From: Paenibacillus sp. H1-7 | GTDB taxonomy: Bacteria; Bacillota; Bacilli; Paenibacillales; NBRC-103111 | Length of the DNA: 64,000 nt | Assembly (NCBI RefSeq): GCF_022354825.1 | Contig: NZ_CP031168.1 | Location: forward strand, 5,953,501 to 6,017,500 | Direction: 5' to 3' | Part shown: piece by piece, positions 57,050-64,000 of the stretch | Layout of the letters: every line of letters begins with the position of its first letter | How positions within the stretch are numbered: the first letter of the stretch is position 1 | Program-made: the position numbers and the translations under genes | Notes under the pieces: generated by a model | Databases searched by the model: none | What the model was told of the DNA's origin: nothing | Seen by the model: only the letters and a program-made list of their open reading frames with translations

Positions 57050-59089
57050 TTACGATCGCTGCGAGCCTAACGCGTTTCTCATGCTTAGGATATACTTGGA
57101 CGTATCCAACGGATTAACGCCTCTCCTTGGACGTACGGCTTCCGTACCCGGAGGGCATTCCCTGTAGCCGTCGAACCGTGCAGCGAACGTGCCTCTGCCG
57201 CCGGTAAGCGTGCTCAGCTTCACGGGAAATTCCAGCGAGCTTGCGACAGGGACGGTGCCTTCCACCATGAATCGTTCCCCCGTAATCACCGGGTAGTCGA
57301 AAATAGCTCTCATGAGCGTCAGCTCATGCATAATTTTGCCGTTCGCTTCCTCCGGAGCGGTAAGGCGAAAGCGGATATACGGCTCCAGAAGCGCCGTTCC
57401 GGTTCGAGCCAAGCCATCCATGATGCCCATAGGCGTAGCGAGTACGAAGTCGAGCGGGTGCGTATGCCAGACATGATGCTCCCCTTCGATCAGCGTCACC
57501 TTGAGATCGGTAACCTCCCAGTTGTTAAGGCCTTGCTGGAGAGCTTCCGGAACCCTCCGTGCCACCTCGTTCTGATAGCTCGGCAGCAGCTTCTCGGGCT
57601 TGACCATCGAGGAATAGACAAGTCCGCTCCCACGTTCCCCGGGCTCGATATGGAATTTCAATATCGCCCAGCAGGGCTTGGGCATCGTGTAGGCTACGAA
57701 GCCGATCCCTTCGCGGGACGGCGTCTCTTTGTATATAACGGTCGGCTGGCCGAAGACCGGATGAAGTCCGAAGCGGCTGTGCAGCACATGCGTGAGCACC
57801 TCCAGCTGGATCGGTCCCATGATCTTGATGTGCAGCTCCCGCTCATTTTGATGCCACTGCAAATCCAGCAGAGGATCTTCCTCTGCCAGCTCCTGCAGCG
57901 CCGCAACGAGCTGCGGATATTCCGCGCCGTTCGCCGGAAGCACCTGGACCGTGAGAAGCGGCTCCGTCAACCGGTGTCCGGGAGCGATCCCTTCCCCGCT
58001 GCCAATGATGTCGCCGATGCGGACCTGGCTTAGTCCGCAAACGCCGGCGATATCGCCGGCTTCCAGCATCCCGACATCCTCGTGCTGTCCTGCATGGATT
58101 TTGCGGATTTGCGTTACTTTCTCGTCAACACCGAGCGTCGAATTGCGGACGACATCGCGGTTGCGGACGGTTCCGCCGAACAGCCGGATCAGCGCGATTT
58201 TGCCCATGACCTTATCCCGCTCCAGCCGGAATACGATGCCGGACAGCGGATCATTCTTCCTGCCTGCGGGCGGAGGCAGCAGCTCTACGATGGCATCCAT
58301 CAGCTCGGGGATGCCGATTCCTTTGCTCGCTGCGCCGAACATTACGGGAAACAGCTGCGACTGCGCCGTTAGGGCGATCAGACGGTCGTACAGCTCGTCG
58401 TCCGGGACGAGACGGCCGTTGACGAAATCGTCCAGCAGCTGCTCGTCGTGCTCAGCAAGCTTTTCCCATAAGGCGTCGTAATCCTCCTGCCGGGACTGCT
58501 CTCCGCGTGTCAATGCTCCGCCTTCCTGCCTATACCAAAGCCGGTCCACGGCATGAAAATCGGCTTCCTCGCCCGTAAATCGCTGTATGACAGCGATGTC
58601 GGCCGACAAGTATTTTCGGATCTCTCCCATGACGCGTTCGGCACTGGCGCCGATCCGGTCCATCTTGTTAATAAAAATCAAGGTCGGTATGCCGAGCGAA
58701 CGCAGTGCGTTCCAGAGCGTCTCGGTATGCGCCTGAACGCCTTCCACCGCGGAGACGATAAGGATCGCACCGTCCAAAATGCGTAGGGATCGTTCGACCT
58801 CGGAGGAGAAGTCGACGTGGCCCGGCGTATCGATCAGGTTGATCGTACAGTCCTTCCACCGGAAAGCCGTCGAAGCGGCTCGCACGGAGATGCCCCGCTC
58901 CCGCTCGACATCCAGCCAGTCCGTCTGGGCGGTTCCGGCATCCACCCGGCCGAGGCTGCGAATGCGGCCGCTTTCGAACAGCATATGCTCCGTCGTCGTC
59001 GTTTTGCCGGCATCTACGTGGGCGACGATACCCACATTTCGAATCGTGTTGGTTGTCTGTGTACTCATGCTGCCGCTAGCCGGCGTCAC
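57050..59089 (-). CDS. Ribosomal-protection-type GTPase (EF-G/TetM-like)
   Basis: This 679-residue protein has the EF-G-like G domain ([39 protein letters not shown]), domains II-III, and a TetM-like domain IV and C-terminus. In place of the TetM loop YSPVSTP it has HHVWHTHPLDF, so tetracycline protection is not certain. It may start at GTG (59089, one base before the aldo/keto reductase stop) or ATG (59068). It lies between two aldo/keto reductase genes on the same strand. The natural role could be protection against a ribosome-binding compound or a repair function. Confidence 0.8.
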   Translation of the reverse strand: MTPASGSMSTQTTNTIRNVGIVAHVDAGKTTTTEHMLFESGRIRSLGRVDAGTAQTDWLDVERERGISVRAASTAFRWKDCTINLIDTPGHVDFSSEVERSLRILDGAILIVSAVEGVQAHTETLWNALRSLGIPTLIFINKMDRIGASAERVMGEIRKYLSADIAVIQRFTGEEADFHAVDRLWYRQEGGALTRGEQSRQEDYDALWEKLAEHDEQLLDDFVNGRLVPDDELYDRLIALTAQSQLFPVMFGAASKGIGIPELMDAIVELLPPPAGRKNDPLSGIVFRLERDKVMGKIALIRLFGGTVRNRDVVRNSTLGVDEKVTQIRKIHAGQHEDVGMLEAGDIAGVCGLSQVRIGDIIGSGEGIAPGHRLTEPLLTVQVLPANGAEYPQLVAALQELAEEDPLLDLQWHQNERELHIKIMGPIQLEVLTHVLHSRFGLHPVFGQPTVIYKETPSREGIGFVAYTMPKPCWAILKFHIEPGERGSGLVYSSMVKPEKLLPSYQNEVARRVPEALQQGLNNWEVTDLKVTLIEGEHHVWHTHPLDFVLATPMGIMDGLARTGTALLEPYIRFRLTAPEEANGKIMHELTLMRAIFDYPVITGERFMVEGTVPVASSLEFPVKLSTLTGGRGTFAARFDGYRECPPGTEAVRPRRGVNPLDTSKYILSMRNALGSQRS

Positions 59090-59090
59090 C

Positions 59091-60059
59091 TCATCTTTCT
59101 TCGCTGCGGTCGGTAGCCGGCGGCGGCTCGATGGAGAGCGCGGATATTTCCTTGCGCCACTCCTCCGTCATGTTGATCTCAAGCGCAGCAAGCGAAGGCT
59201 CCAGCTGCTCCACGTTGCGAGCCCCGATAATTGGCGCTGTAATAGCCGGATGGCTCATGACCCAAGCGACGGCTAGTGTAGCCGGATGTACTTCGCGCTC
59301 CAGCGCGTATTCGGCGAACTTTTCGGCGATATCGTAATACGCAGGATCCCCGTAGCGCTGGATGTAATTTTTTTGCTCGACCAACCGGCCCTGTTCAGGC
59401 TTGCGGTCCTTCGTATATTTCCCTGTCAGCAAGCCGCCTCCAAGCGGACTGTAGCTAATAACGCCTATCTGCTCCGATTCGGCCAACGGCAATATTTCAA
59501 CCTCCGCTTGCCGCTTCGCCAAATTGTACATCGGCTGGATGCACTCGAACCGGGCAAGTCCCGCTTTGTCCGCGATGCCTTGCGCCTTCGCAATTTGCCA
59601 TGCGGACCAGTTGCTCACAGCGGGATGCAATATTTTGCCTTGGCGCTGCAAATCGTCGAGCGCGCGCAGCGTCTCCTCCATCGGCGTACGCGGGTCGAAA
59701 TGGTGCACGAAGTACAAATCGAGCCGATCCGTACCGAGCCGCTTCAGACTTTGCTCTACGGCGAGCATGATGTGCCTGCGGGACAAGCCCCGCTCATTGA
59801 CATCTTGTCCTACCGGAAAATTCACTTTGGAAGTGAGCACGATCTCATCCCGGCAGTCGGCGATACACCGGCCCAATATTTCCTCCGACACGCCTTTGTT
59901 GTATACATTCGCGCAATCGAAGAAGTTGATGCCCGCTTCCCGCGCGCGACGGAACATCGCTTTCGACTCGGCTTCGTCCGCCGGTCCTCCGAAAGACATC
60001 GTACCAAAGCATAGGCTGGACACCTGAATGCCGGTTTTTCCTAATGTCCGATACTCCAT
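59091..60059 (-). CDS. Aldo/keto reductase 2
   Basis: This 322-residue AKR has MEYRTLGKTGIQVSSLCFGT and INFFDCANVYNKGVSEEILG (Asp and Tyr), LTSKVNFPVG (Lys), YFVHHFDPRTPMEETLRALD (His) and SNWSAWQIAKAQG. The C-terminus has PLGGGLLTGKYTKDRKPEQG. It probably reduces a sugar or other aldehyde. The stop codon lies two bases from the GTG of the GTPase gene, which suggests coupled translation. Confidence 0.9.
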   Translation of the reverse strand: MEYRTLGKTGIQVSSLCFGTMSFGGPADEAESKAMFRRAREAGINFFDCANVYNKGVSEEILGRCIADCRDEIVLTSKVNFPVGQDVNERGLSRRHIMLAVEQSLKRLGTDRLDLYFVHHFDPRTPMEETLRALDDLQRQGKILHPAVSNWSAWQIAKAQGIADKAGLARFECIQPMYNLAKRQAEVEILPLAESEQIGVISYSPLGGGLLTGKYTKDRKPEQGRLVEQKNYIQRYGDPAYYDIAEKFAEYALEREVHPATLAVAWVMSHPAITAPIIGARNVEQLEPSLAALEINMTEEWRKEISALSIEPPPATDRSEER

Positions 60060-60135
60060 GATCCGACTCCTCCTAATTCTCCATTTGTTTACTATATCAT
60101 GATCTTGCTCTATCCCAAAAAAGCGGTTGCAATGA

Positions 60136-60543
60136 TTAACTGTTCATTTGCGGCGATCCCGGCATCATCTGCATAAACTCGATCCGGTTGCCGTCCGGGT
60201 CTTTTGCCCAGCACTGATAGTTCGTATCCTTCCCCTGCTTCGGCTCTACATCCAGCGGGACGCCGTTGCGCTTCAGATGCTCCGCGATTTCGTATATGTC
60301 CTCAACCTCAAGACAAAGATGGTTGAAGCCGATCGGCTTCTGGACCGGCTCCGGCTTATTCAATCCGCCGTAAAACAATTCGATAAACTGCCCTTCGCAC
60401 ACTTTCAAATAGACGATCCACGGCTTATCCTCCGCATCGTGCAGCTCGAACGCCTTGGTAAAGCCGAGCACATCGCAGTAGAAATGCAGCGATCGTTCCA
60501 TATGTTCCACCGTAAGCGCCAAATGACCGATTTGCTTGATCAA
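60136..60543 (-). CDS. VOC family protein (glyoxalase/dioxygenase fold)
   Basis: This 135-residue protein has QIGHLALTVEHMERSLHFYC, then GFTKAFELH and GFNHLCLEVEDIYEIAEHLK, and ends DPDGNRIEFMQM. It is a single VOC unit with the metal ligands at His and Glu. The substrate is unknown; lactoylglutathione-lyase-like or ring-cleaving roles are possible. It is about 75 bp upstream of aldo/keto reductase 2 on the same strand. Confidence 0.87.
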   Translation of the reverse strand: MIKQIGHLALTVEHMERSLHFYCDVLGFTKAFELHDAEDKPWIVYLKVCEGQFIELFYGGLNKPEPVQKPIGFNHLCLEVEDIYEIAEHLKRNGVPLDVEPKQGKDTNYQCWAKDPDGNRIEFMQMMPGSPQMNS

Positions 60544-60651
60544 ATCCGTTCCGCCTCCTTCAGCTTGTCACTTCATTCTCATCATATAAAAAAATCGCCT
60601 GAAATATAAGGAGTGAAAAAGAGTACATTAAGTTACTTTCAGGTAAGGAGG

Positions 60652-60709
60652 GGAAGAAAAAGACCGTTCTACCCCCTGAGAACATAAGCCCAAGGAAGAG
60701 AACGATCTT
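60652..60709 (-). terminator. Terminator after the SGNH hydrolase
   Basis: On the minus strand AAGATCGTTCT and AGAACGGTCTT pair (one G-T), with a loop of about 28 bases, and a T-rich tail (TTTTTCTTCC) follows. It lies 20 bp after the stop codon. Confidence 0.7.
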
Positions 60710-60728
60710 CGCACATGGTTGCCCCTAA

Positions 60729-61757
60729 TTAAGACTCCGTTCTGAAAGCATCGACCAGCATCCACGTCCCGCTTGTCTTGACTAGCTTGATCGTATGGGT
60801 ACCCGACGAAAGCCCGGATTTGCTGAAGACGGTTGCTTGTGCATAGCGGGTGGCGCTGTAGCAGTTGACCGTAGCTTGGAAAACCCCGTCGATATACACA
60901 TCAACATTCCCTTCATCCGCATTAGTCTCCGTAATATAGTCGATTCTGGAGCCCGTAAACGTGTACTCAACGTAATCTCCGTTCGTTCTGGTTGCATGGA
61001 CGTTGTCCATGTAATCGCCGAAGCCTCTGGATGAGCTGAGCTTCCAGCCGGATCCGGTATATACAGCGGAAGCATCCGTATCGTTATGCATAACGGATTT
61101 AAGCGACAGAGCTACGGCATTCGCAATGACCTGGGCACCGGCATCGTTAGGATGCACATCATCCGGAAAATTCGATGCCATCCCGCTTGTCACAGTATTT
61201 ATATCCGTTACCGGAGTTCCTGTTTCTCTGGCCGCCTGCCACTGCTTTGGTACGACCTCTCCGCTAACGACCACATCGGTTATTCCGCTCAGTCCGTCGT
61301 TATACACTTTAGGCGACGTGTTGATATAGACTTTGGGCTGGGATGGAAGACTCTTGTAACTATTGATCATTTCCTTCATATTGCTGACAAACTCATCTTT
61401 ATATACCCAGTTTAGCGGCTTGGAATCGTTAGTTCCCAGCATGATGACCACAATATCGGGATTCCAGTTCTTGCTGTCGGTGTATTGCTGCTGGTTCCAA
61501 TACGGTTTATTTCCCTGCTTCAGCATGGTAGAGCTGGATACGCCGTAATTCCTGATTTCATAGCCGGAGCCAAGCAGCTGGCCCGTCTTTACCGGATAGC
61601 TCATAGTAGCCGCATTGGAGGTGCCTATCCCATATGTAATACTGTCGCCGATAAAAGCTACTTTCAATGGTACGGCTGCGTTTGCCGTTTCGTACAATCC
61701 GCTTGACGTCAGAACTAATAAGAATAATGCCATCCACATCATTGCTTTTTTGAACAT
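60729..61757 (-). CDS. Secreted GDSL/SGNH hydrolase with C-terminal beta-sandwich domain
   Basis: The ATG at 61757 with GGGAGG eight bases upstream gives 342 residues. It starts with a signal peptide (MFKKAMMWMALFLLVL, cut near ANA-AVPL). The SGNH domain has FIGDSITYG (block I, Ser), the NYGVSSSTM region, MLGTNDSKP (block III) and DDVHPNDAGAQ (block V, His). The C-terminal 115 residues are a beta-rich carbohydrate-binding-like domain with YTGSGWKLSSSRGFGDYM. It probably deacetylates a plant or bacterial polysaccharide outside the cell. A cre site lies upstream. Confidence 0.88.
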   Translation of the reverse strand: MFKKAMMWMALFLLVLTSSGLYETANAAVPLKVAFIGDSITYGIGTSNAATMSYPVKTGQLLGSGYEIRNYGVSSSTMLKQGNKPYWNQQQYTDSKNWNPDIVVIMLGTNDSKPLNWVYKDEFVSNMKEMINSYKSLPSQPKVYINTSPKVYNDGLSGITDVVVSGEVVPKQWQAARETGTPVTDINTVTSGMASNFPDDVHPNDAGAQVIANAVALSLKSVMHNDTDASAVYTGSGWKLSSSRGFGDYMDNVHATRTNGDYVEYTFTGSRIDYITETNADEGNVDVYIDGVFQATVNCYSATRYAQATVFSKSGLSSGTHTIKLVKTSGTWMLVDAFRTES

Positions 61758-61825
61758 GATTGTTTCCTCCCTTTTCTCATCGGATAGGTAAAACCGCTTT
61801 CGTTTCACCACCTTTCCAAAATTAG

Positions 61826-61839
61826 TGAAAGCGATTACA
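61826..61839 (+). promoter_or_regulatory. Candidate cre (CcpA) site upstream of the SGNH hydrolase
   Basis: TGAAAGCGATTACA closely follows the consensus TGNAANCGNWNNCA. It lies about 70 bp before the ATG of the minus-strand hydrolase gene. This is where catabolite repression of a secreted hydrolase would be expected. Confidence 0.6.
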
Positions 61840-61898
61840 ATAAATATTCTATCATATTCTTCCATACCCTGGTATCATTTTACATTCTTTAGGATTGC

Positions 61899-61930
61899 AA
61901 AAAAAATGCCTGTTGAGTTAATCAACAGGC
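61899..61930 (-). terminator. Terminator after the basic hypothetical protein gene
   Basis: GCCTGTTGA and TCAACAGGC form a perfect stem with a short loop; on the minus strand eight T follow directly. It ends the gene at 61979-62410. Confidence 0.92.
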
Positions 61931-61978
61931 TTTCAGCGCATGGGGACACTATTATACATCATCCAACTGTACAAACGG

Positions 61979-62410
61979 TTAACGAATTTTTTTGCGGCTT
62001 ATCTTTTTGAGCTTCTTCCCGCTTCTCAAGCTGGACGTCGTTGCTTTGGCGCCTCCGAAGGCACCGATCATCTTGAATATCGGGCCCATTTGCTGAAACA
62101 ATTTGAACATCTGCTGCGCTTTGGTCATAAAGGAAATAATGCCGTCAATTCCACCGAAACCGCCTAATAAAGAGGCACGTGCCGCAGGTTCGGCAGCAGC
62201 GGCTGAAGCCGCCGAAGGGCCTTCGCTTACCGATACCGGGATGTCCCTCTCTTCAATCAATATCCTCCTGGCGCCGGCAGATGACATGATCATACTGTCT
62301 TCGATAATAGAGCCTCTTCGGACCTTCCGCTTTTGCTTCATGCTGCTAGGGCTCTTTTTCGCTGACAATACCATTGCCTTCCTCGTTTTGGATACGGATG
62401 TTTTTTTCAT
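61979..62410 (-). CDS. Basic hypothetical protein with Ala-rich centre
   Basis: This 143-residue protein is Lys/Arg-rich at both ends, with a middle Ala/Glu/Pro stretch (residues 63-79) and a hydrophobic region of about 35 residues (FGGIDGIISFMTKAQQMFK and on to MIGAFGG). The latter faintly recalls YqfQ/VrrA-type proteins, but the similarity is too weak to name it. No signal peptide is seen. AAAGG lies seven bases before the ATG. It may associate with nucleic acid or spores, but this is a guess. Confidence 0.6.
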   Translation of the reverse strand: MKKTSVSKTRKAMVLSAKKSPSSMKQKRKVRRGSIIEDSMIMSSAGARRILIEERDIPVSVSEGPSAASAAAAEPAARASLLGGFGGIDGIISFMTKAQQMFKLFQQMGPIFKMIGAFGGAKATTSSLRSGKKLKKISRKKIR

Positions 62411-62563
62411 GCGGATCCCTTTCCTTTACATTATCCTTGTTTTCCACGACTTCAACCTGTACTCCATCCTACTTGTCTCTGCAGGATAGACTATGCAGCG
62501 GCGGGCACAAGCGTATGGATTCCTGTCCTTCTGTCCGGTAATTGTGCGGGTGTCCTTAGCCCC

Positions 62564-62598
62564 AAAAAAAGAGCGGCTCGTCAGACGACGGCCACTCT
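62564..62598 (-). terminator. Terminator after the 58-residue membrane protein gene
   Basis: On the minus strand AGAGTGGC and GCCGCTCT pair (one mismatch) and a T-run follows. It lies about 50 bp after the stop codon of the small gene at 62650-62826. Confidence 0.8.
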
Positions 62599-62649
62599 TT
62601 CCGAAGAGAAGACATGTGTACAACCGGATGCAGGAACTCCCCGCAATCC

Positions 62650-62826
62650 TTACGAAGGAAGCGTTACCCAACCTTTATAGATCGAGTAGTAGAACAGGAA
62701 GGAGGCTACGAATCCGAGCAGCAGCATGAGTACCCCGAATTTCGTTCTTTTTTGGAAAAACAGGACCAGCGCACCGCTAAAAAGCGACCCCATAATAAGG
62801 ATGAACAAGATGAACAATACAATCAT
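62650..62826 (-). CDS. Small two-helix membrane protein, 58 residues
   Basis: The ATG at 62826 with AAAGGAG about 11 bases upstream opens 59 codons to TAA. The product has two hydrophobic helices, MIVLFILFILIMGSLFSGAL and FGVLMLLLGFVASFLFY, joined by FFQKRTK, and ends WVTLPS. No family is recognised. A hairpin terminator follows. It is a credible real gene because of its SD, hydrophobic pattern and terminator. Confidence 0.65.
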   Translation of the reverse strand: MIVLFILFILIMGSLFSGALVLFFQKRTKFGVLMLLLGFVASFLFYYSIYKGWVTLPS

Positions 62827-63091
62827 TGCAGGGAATTCTCCTTTAATCTCTCATCTATCGAATGGCAACCATATCTATCTTACTTTACCATCTTTTAAGT
62901 AAAAATCCAAAGTCAAACGTGTGACGACGCTGTCGCTGTCGCTCAGTTACCTAAACGTTACTTAGTCAAAACAATGTGCGTACTTTTCCTGCCGCCTGTC
63001 TTTTCATATACTGTTAACGAAACACTTGATGCAGTACATCCATGCCAAGCCTTATTCCCAACAGCGAAAATTGATTAGGAGGACTTTCAAC

Positions 63092-64000
63092 GTGACTTAT
63101 CAAGCGGATACAAACCGATACAAAGAAATGAAATATAACCGGAGCGGAAGATCCGGTCTGCTGCTGCCGGCTATCTCGTTAGGGCTTTGGCACAACTTCG
63201 GCGGCGTCGATACATTCGAGAACGGCCGCGCCATGGTCAGAAGAGCATTCGATCTCGGCATCACGCATTTTGACCTTGCCAACAACTACGGACCTCCTCC
63301 CGGTTCGGCGGAAGAGATGTTCGACAAGCTTCTCCGGACGGACCTCGCGCCTTACCGTGACGAGCTCATCATCTCCACCAAAGCCGGACACCGGATGTGG
63401 GCCGGACCTTACGGCGAATGGGGTTCGCGCAAAAACCTGCTCTCGAGCCTTGATCAAAGCTTGAAGCGCATGGGACTGGAGTATGTAGACATCTTCTATT
63501 CGCACCGGTTCGATCCGGACACTCCGTTGGAAGAAACCATGATGGCGCTGGATCAGGCCGTCCGTCAAGGCAAAGCGCTCTATGTCGGCATTTCCCAGTA
63601 CAGGCCGGATAAAACCGAGGAAGCCATCCGTATTCTTAAAGAGCTTGGTACCCCGCTCTTGATTCATCAGCCGGTCTACTCCATGCTCAACAGATGGATT
63701 GAGGATGGCTTGCAGGATGTGCTTCAGGAGCATGGCGTCGGCAGCATCGCCTTCTGCCCTCTGGCACAAGGCCTGCTCACCAGCAAATATTTGAACGGGA
63801 TTCCGGAAGGCTCCCGTGCGGCAAAGCCATCTACGTTCCTGAAGGAAGGCGACGTGACGGAGGACAAAGTCGCCAAAGCGCGCAAGTTAAACGAGATTGC
63901 TGCTCAGCGCGGTCAAAGCCTCGCCCAGATGTCTCTAGCCTGGGTACTGCGGGAGGGACGCGTCACCTCGGCATTGATCGGAGCGAGCCGCCCCGGCCAA
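63092..64000 (+). CDS. Aldo/keto reductase 3, YghZ/L-glyceraldehyde-3-phosphate-reductase-like (C-terminus outside window)
   Basis: The GTG at 63092 has AGGAGG nine bases upstream and the frame stays open to the window edge (303 codons). It has GRSGLLLPAISLGLW, ITHFDLANNYGPPPGSAEEM, LIISTKAGHRMW, DIFYSHRFDPDTPLEETM and ALIGASRPGQ, as in the YghZ branch of the AKR family. It probably detoxifies methylglyoxal-like aldehydes or reduces L-glyceraldehyde 3-phosphate. The gene begins a transcript divergent from the small membrane protein gene. Confidence 0.92.
   Translation, partial: MTYQADTNRYKEMKYNRSGRSGLLLPAISLGLWHNFGGVDTFENGRAMVRRAFDLGITHFDLANNYGPPPGSAEEMFDKLLRTDLAPYRDELIISTKAGHRMWAGPYGEWGSRKNLLSSLDQSLKRMGLEYVDIFYSHRFDPDTPLEETMMALDQAVRQGKALYVGISQYRPDKTEEAIRILKELGTPLLIHQPVYSMLNRWIEDGLQDVLQEHGVGSIAFCPLAQGLLTSKYLNGIPEGSRAAKPSTFLKEGDVTEDKVAKARKLNEIAAQRGQSLAQMSLAWVLREGRVTSALIGASRPGQ

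Overview
The window looks like chromosome from a spore-forming member of the Bacillales, most likely Paenibacillus or a close relative. The evidence is the sporulation genes (spoIIP, gpr, splB, yqxA), the late-competence genes comEA/EB/EC/ER, T-box leaders before leuS and metG, small families typical of the group (DUF3951, YqxA), and a chromosome rich in secreted carbohydrate-active enzymes and AraC regulators.

Positions 1-36,400 are mainly a conserved housekeeping block in the same order as around comER-lepA in Bacillus subtilis: hemW, lepA, yqxA, spoIIP, gpr, rpsT and holA, then comEC, comEB, comEA and comER, then leuS, yqeM, rsfS, yqeK, nadD, yhbY, aroE, yqeH and yqeG. Several insertions interrupt it. 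Between holA and comEC lie an ECF sigma/anti-sigma pair, a TetR-linked pair of small multidrug resistance pumps, a DUF2264 protein, an EamA transporter, a DUF3951 protein and a concanavalin/VOC fusion protein. A metY gene sits inside the com genes and a cvfB gene inside the yqe operon. mntR, splB, ccdA and a zinc ABC transporter (znuA-znuC-znuB) follow.

Positions 36,400-38,750 are accessory and partly AT-rich. They hold an ABC-ATPase-like protein whose nucleotide-binding motifs are all degraded, a VSR/DUF559-like nuclease gene broken at a run of eight T, and a tandem array of five 114-bp units, each carrying two different perfect or near-perfect palindromes.

Positions 38,750-42,550 hold a Gfo/Idh/MocA oxidoreductase, metG with its T-box, and yidD. 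Positions 42,800-51,720 form a polysaccharide-use locus: an orphan solute-binding lipoprotein, three formylglycine-type sulfatases, a GH123-like hydrolase and a divergent AraC regulator. Two of the sulfatase promoters share a long upstream motif. A secreted polysaccharide lyase lies about 3.3 kb beyond. The genes suggest uptake and breakdown of a sulfated, amino-sugar-containing glycan, though the substrate cannot be read from sequence.

Positions 51,850-64,000 hold an inositol-phosphatase-like enzyme, a MurA paralogue with aspartate in place of the catalytic cysteine, an FHA/winged-helix regulator that seems to start at CUG, the polysaccharide lyase, three aldo/keto reductases, a ribosomal-protection-type GTPase, a VOC protein, a secreted SGNH esterase and small hypothetical proteins. 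No rRNA, tRNA, CRISPR array, prophage or intact insertion sequence was seen.
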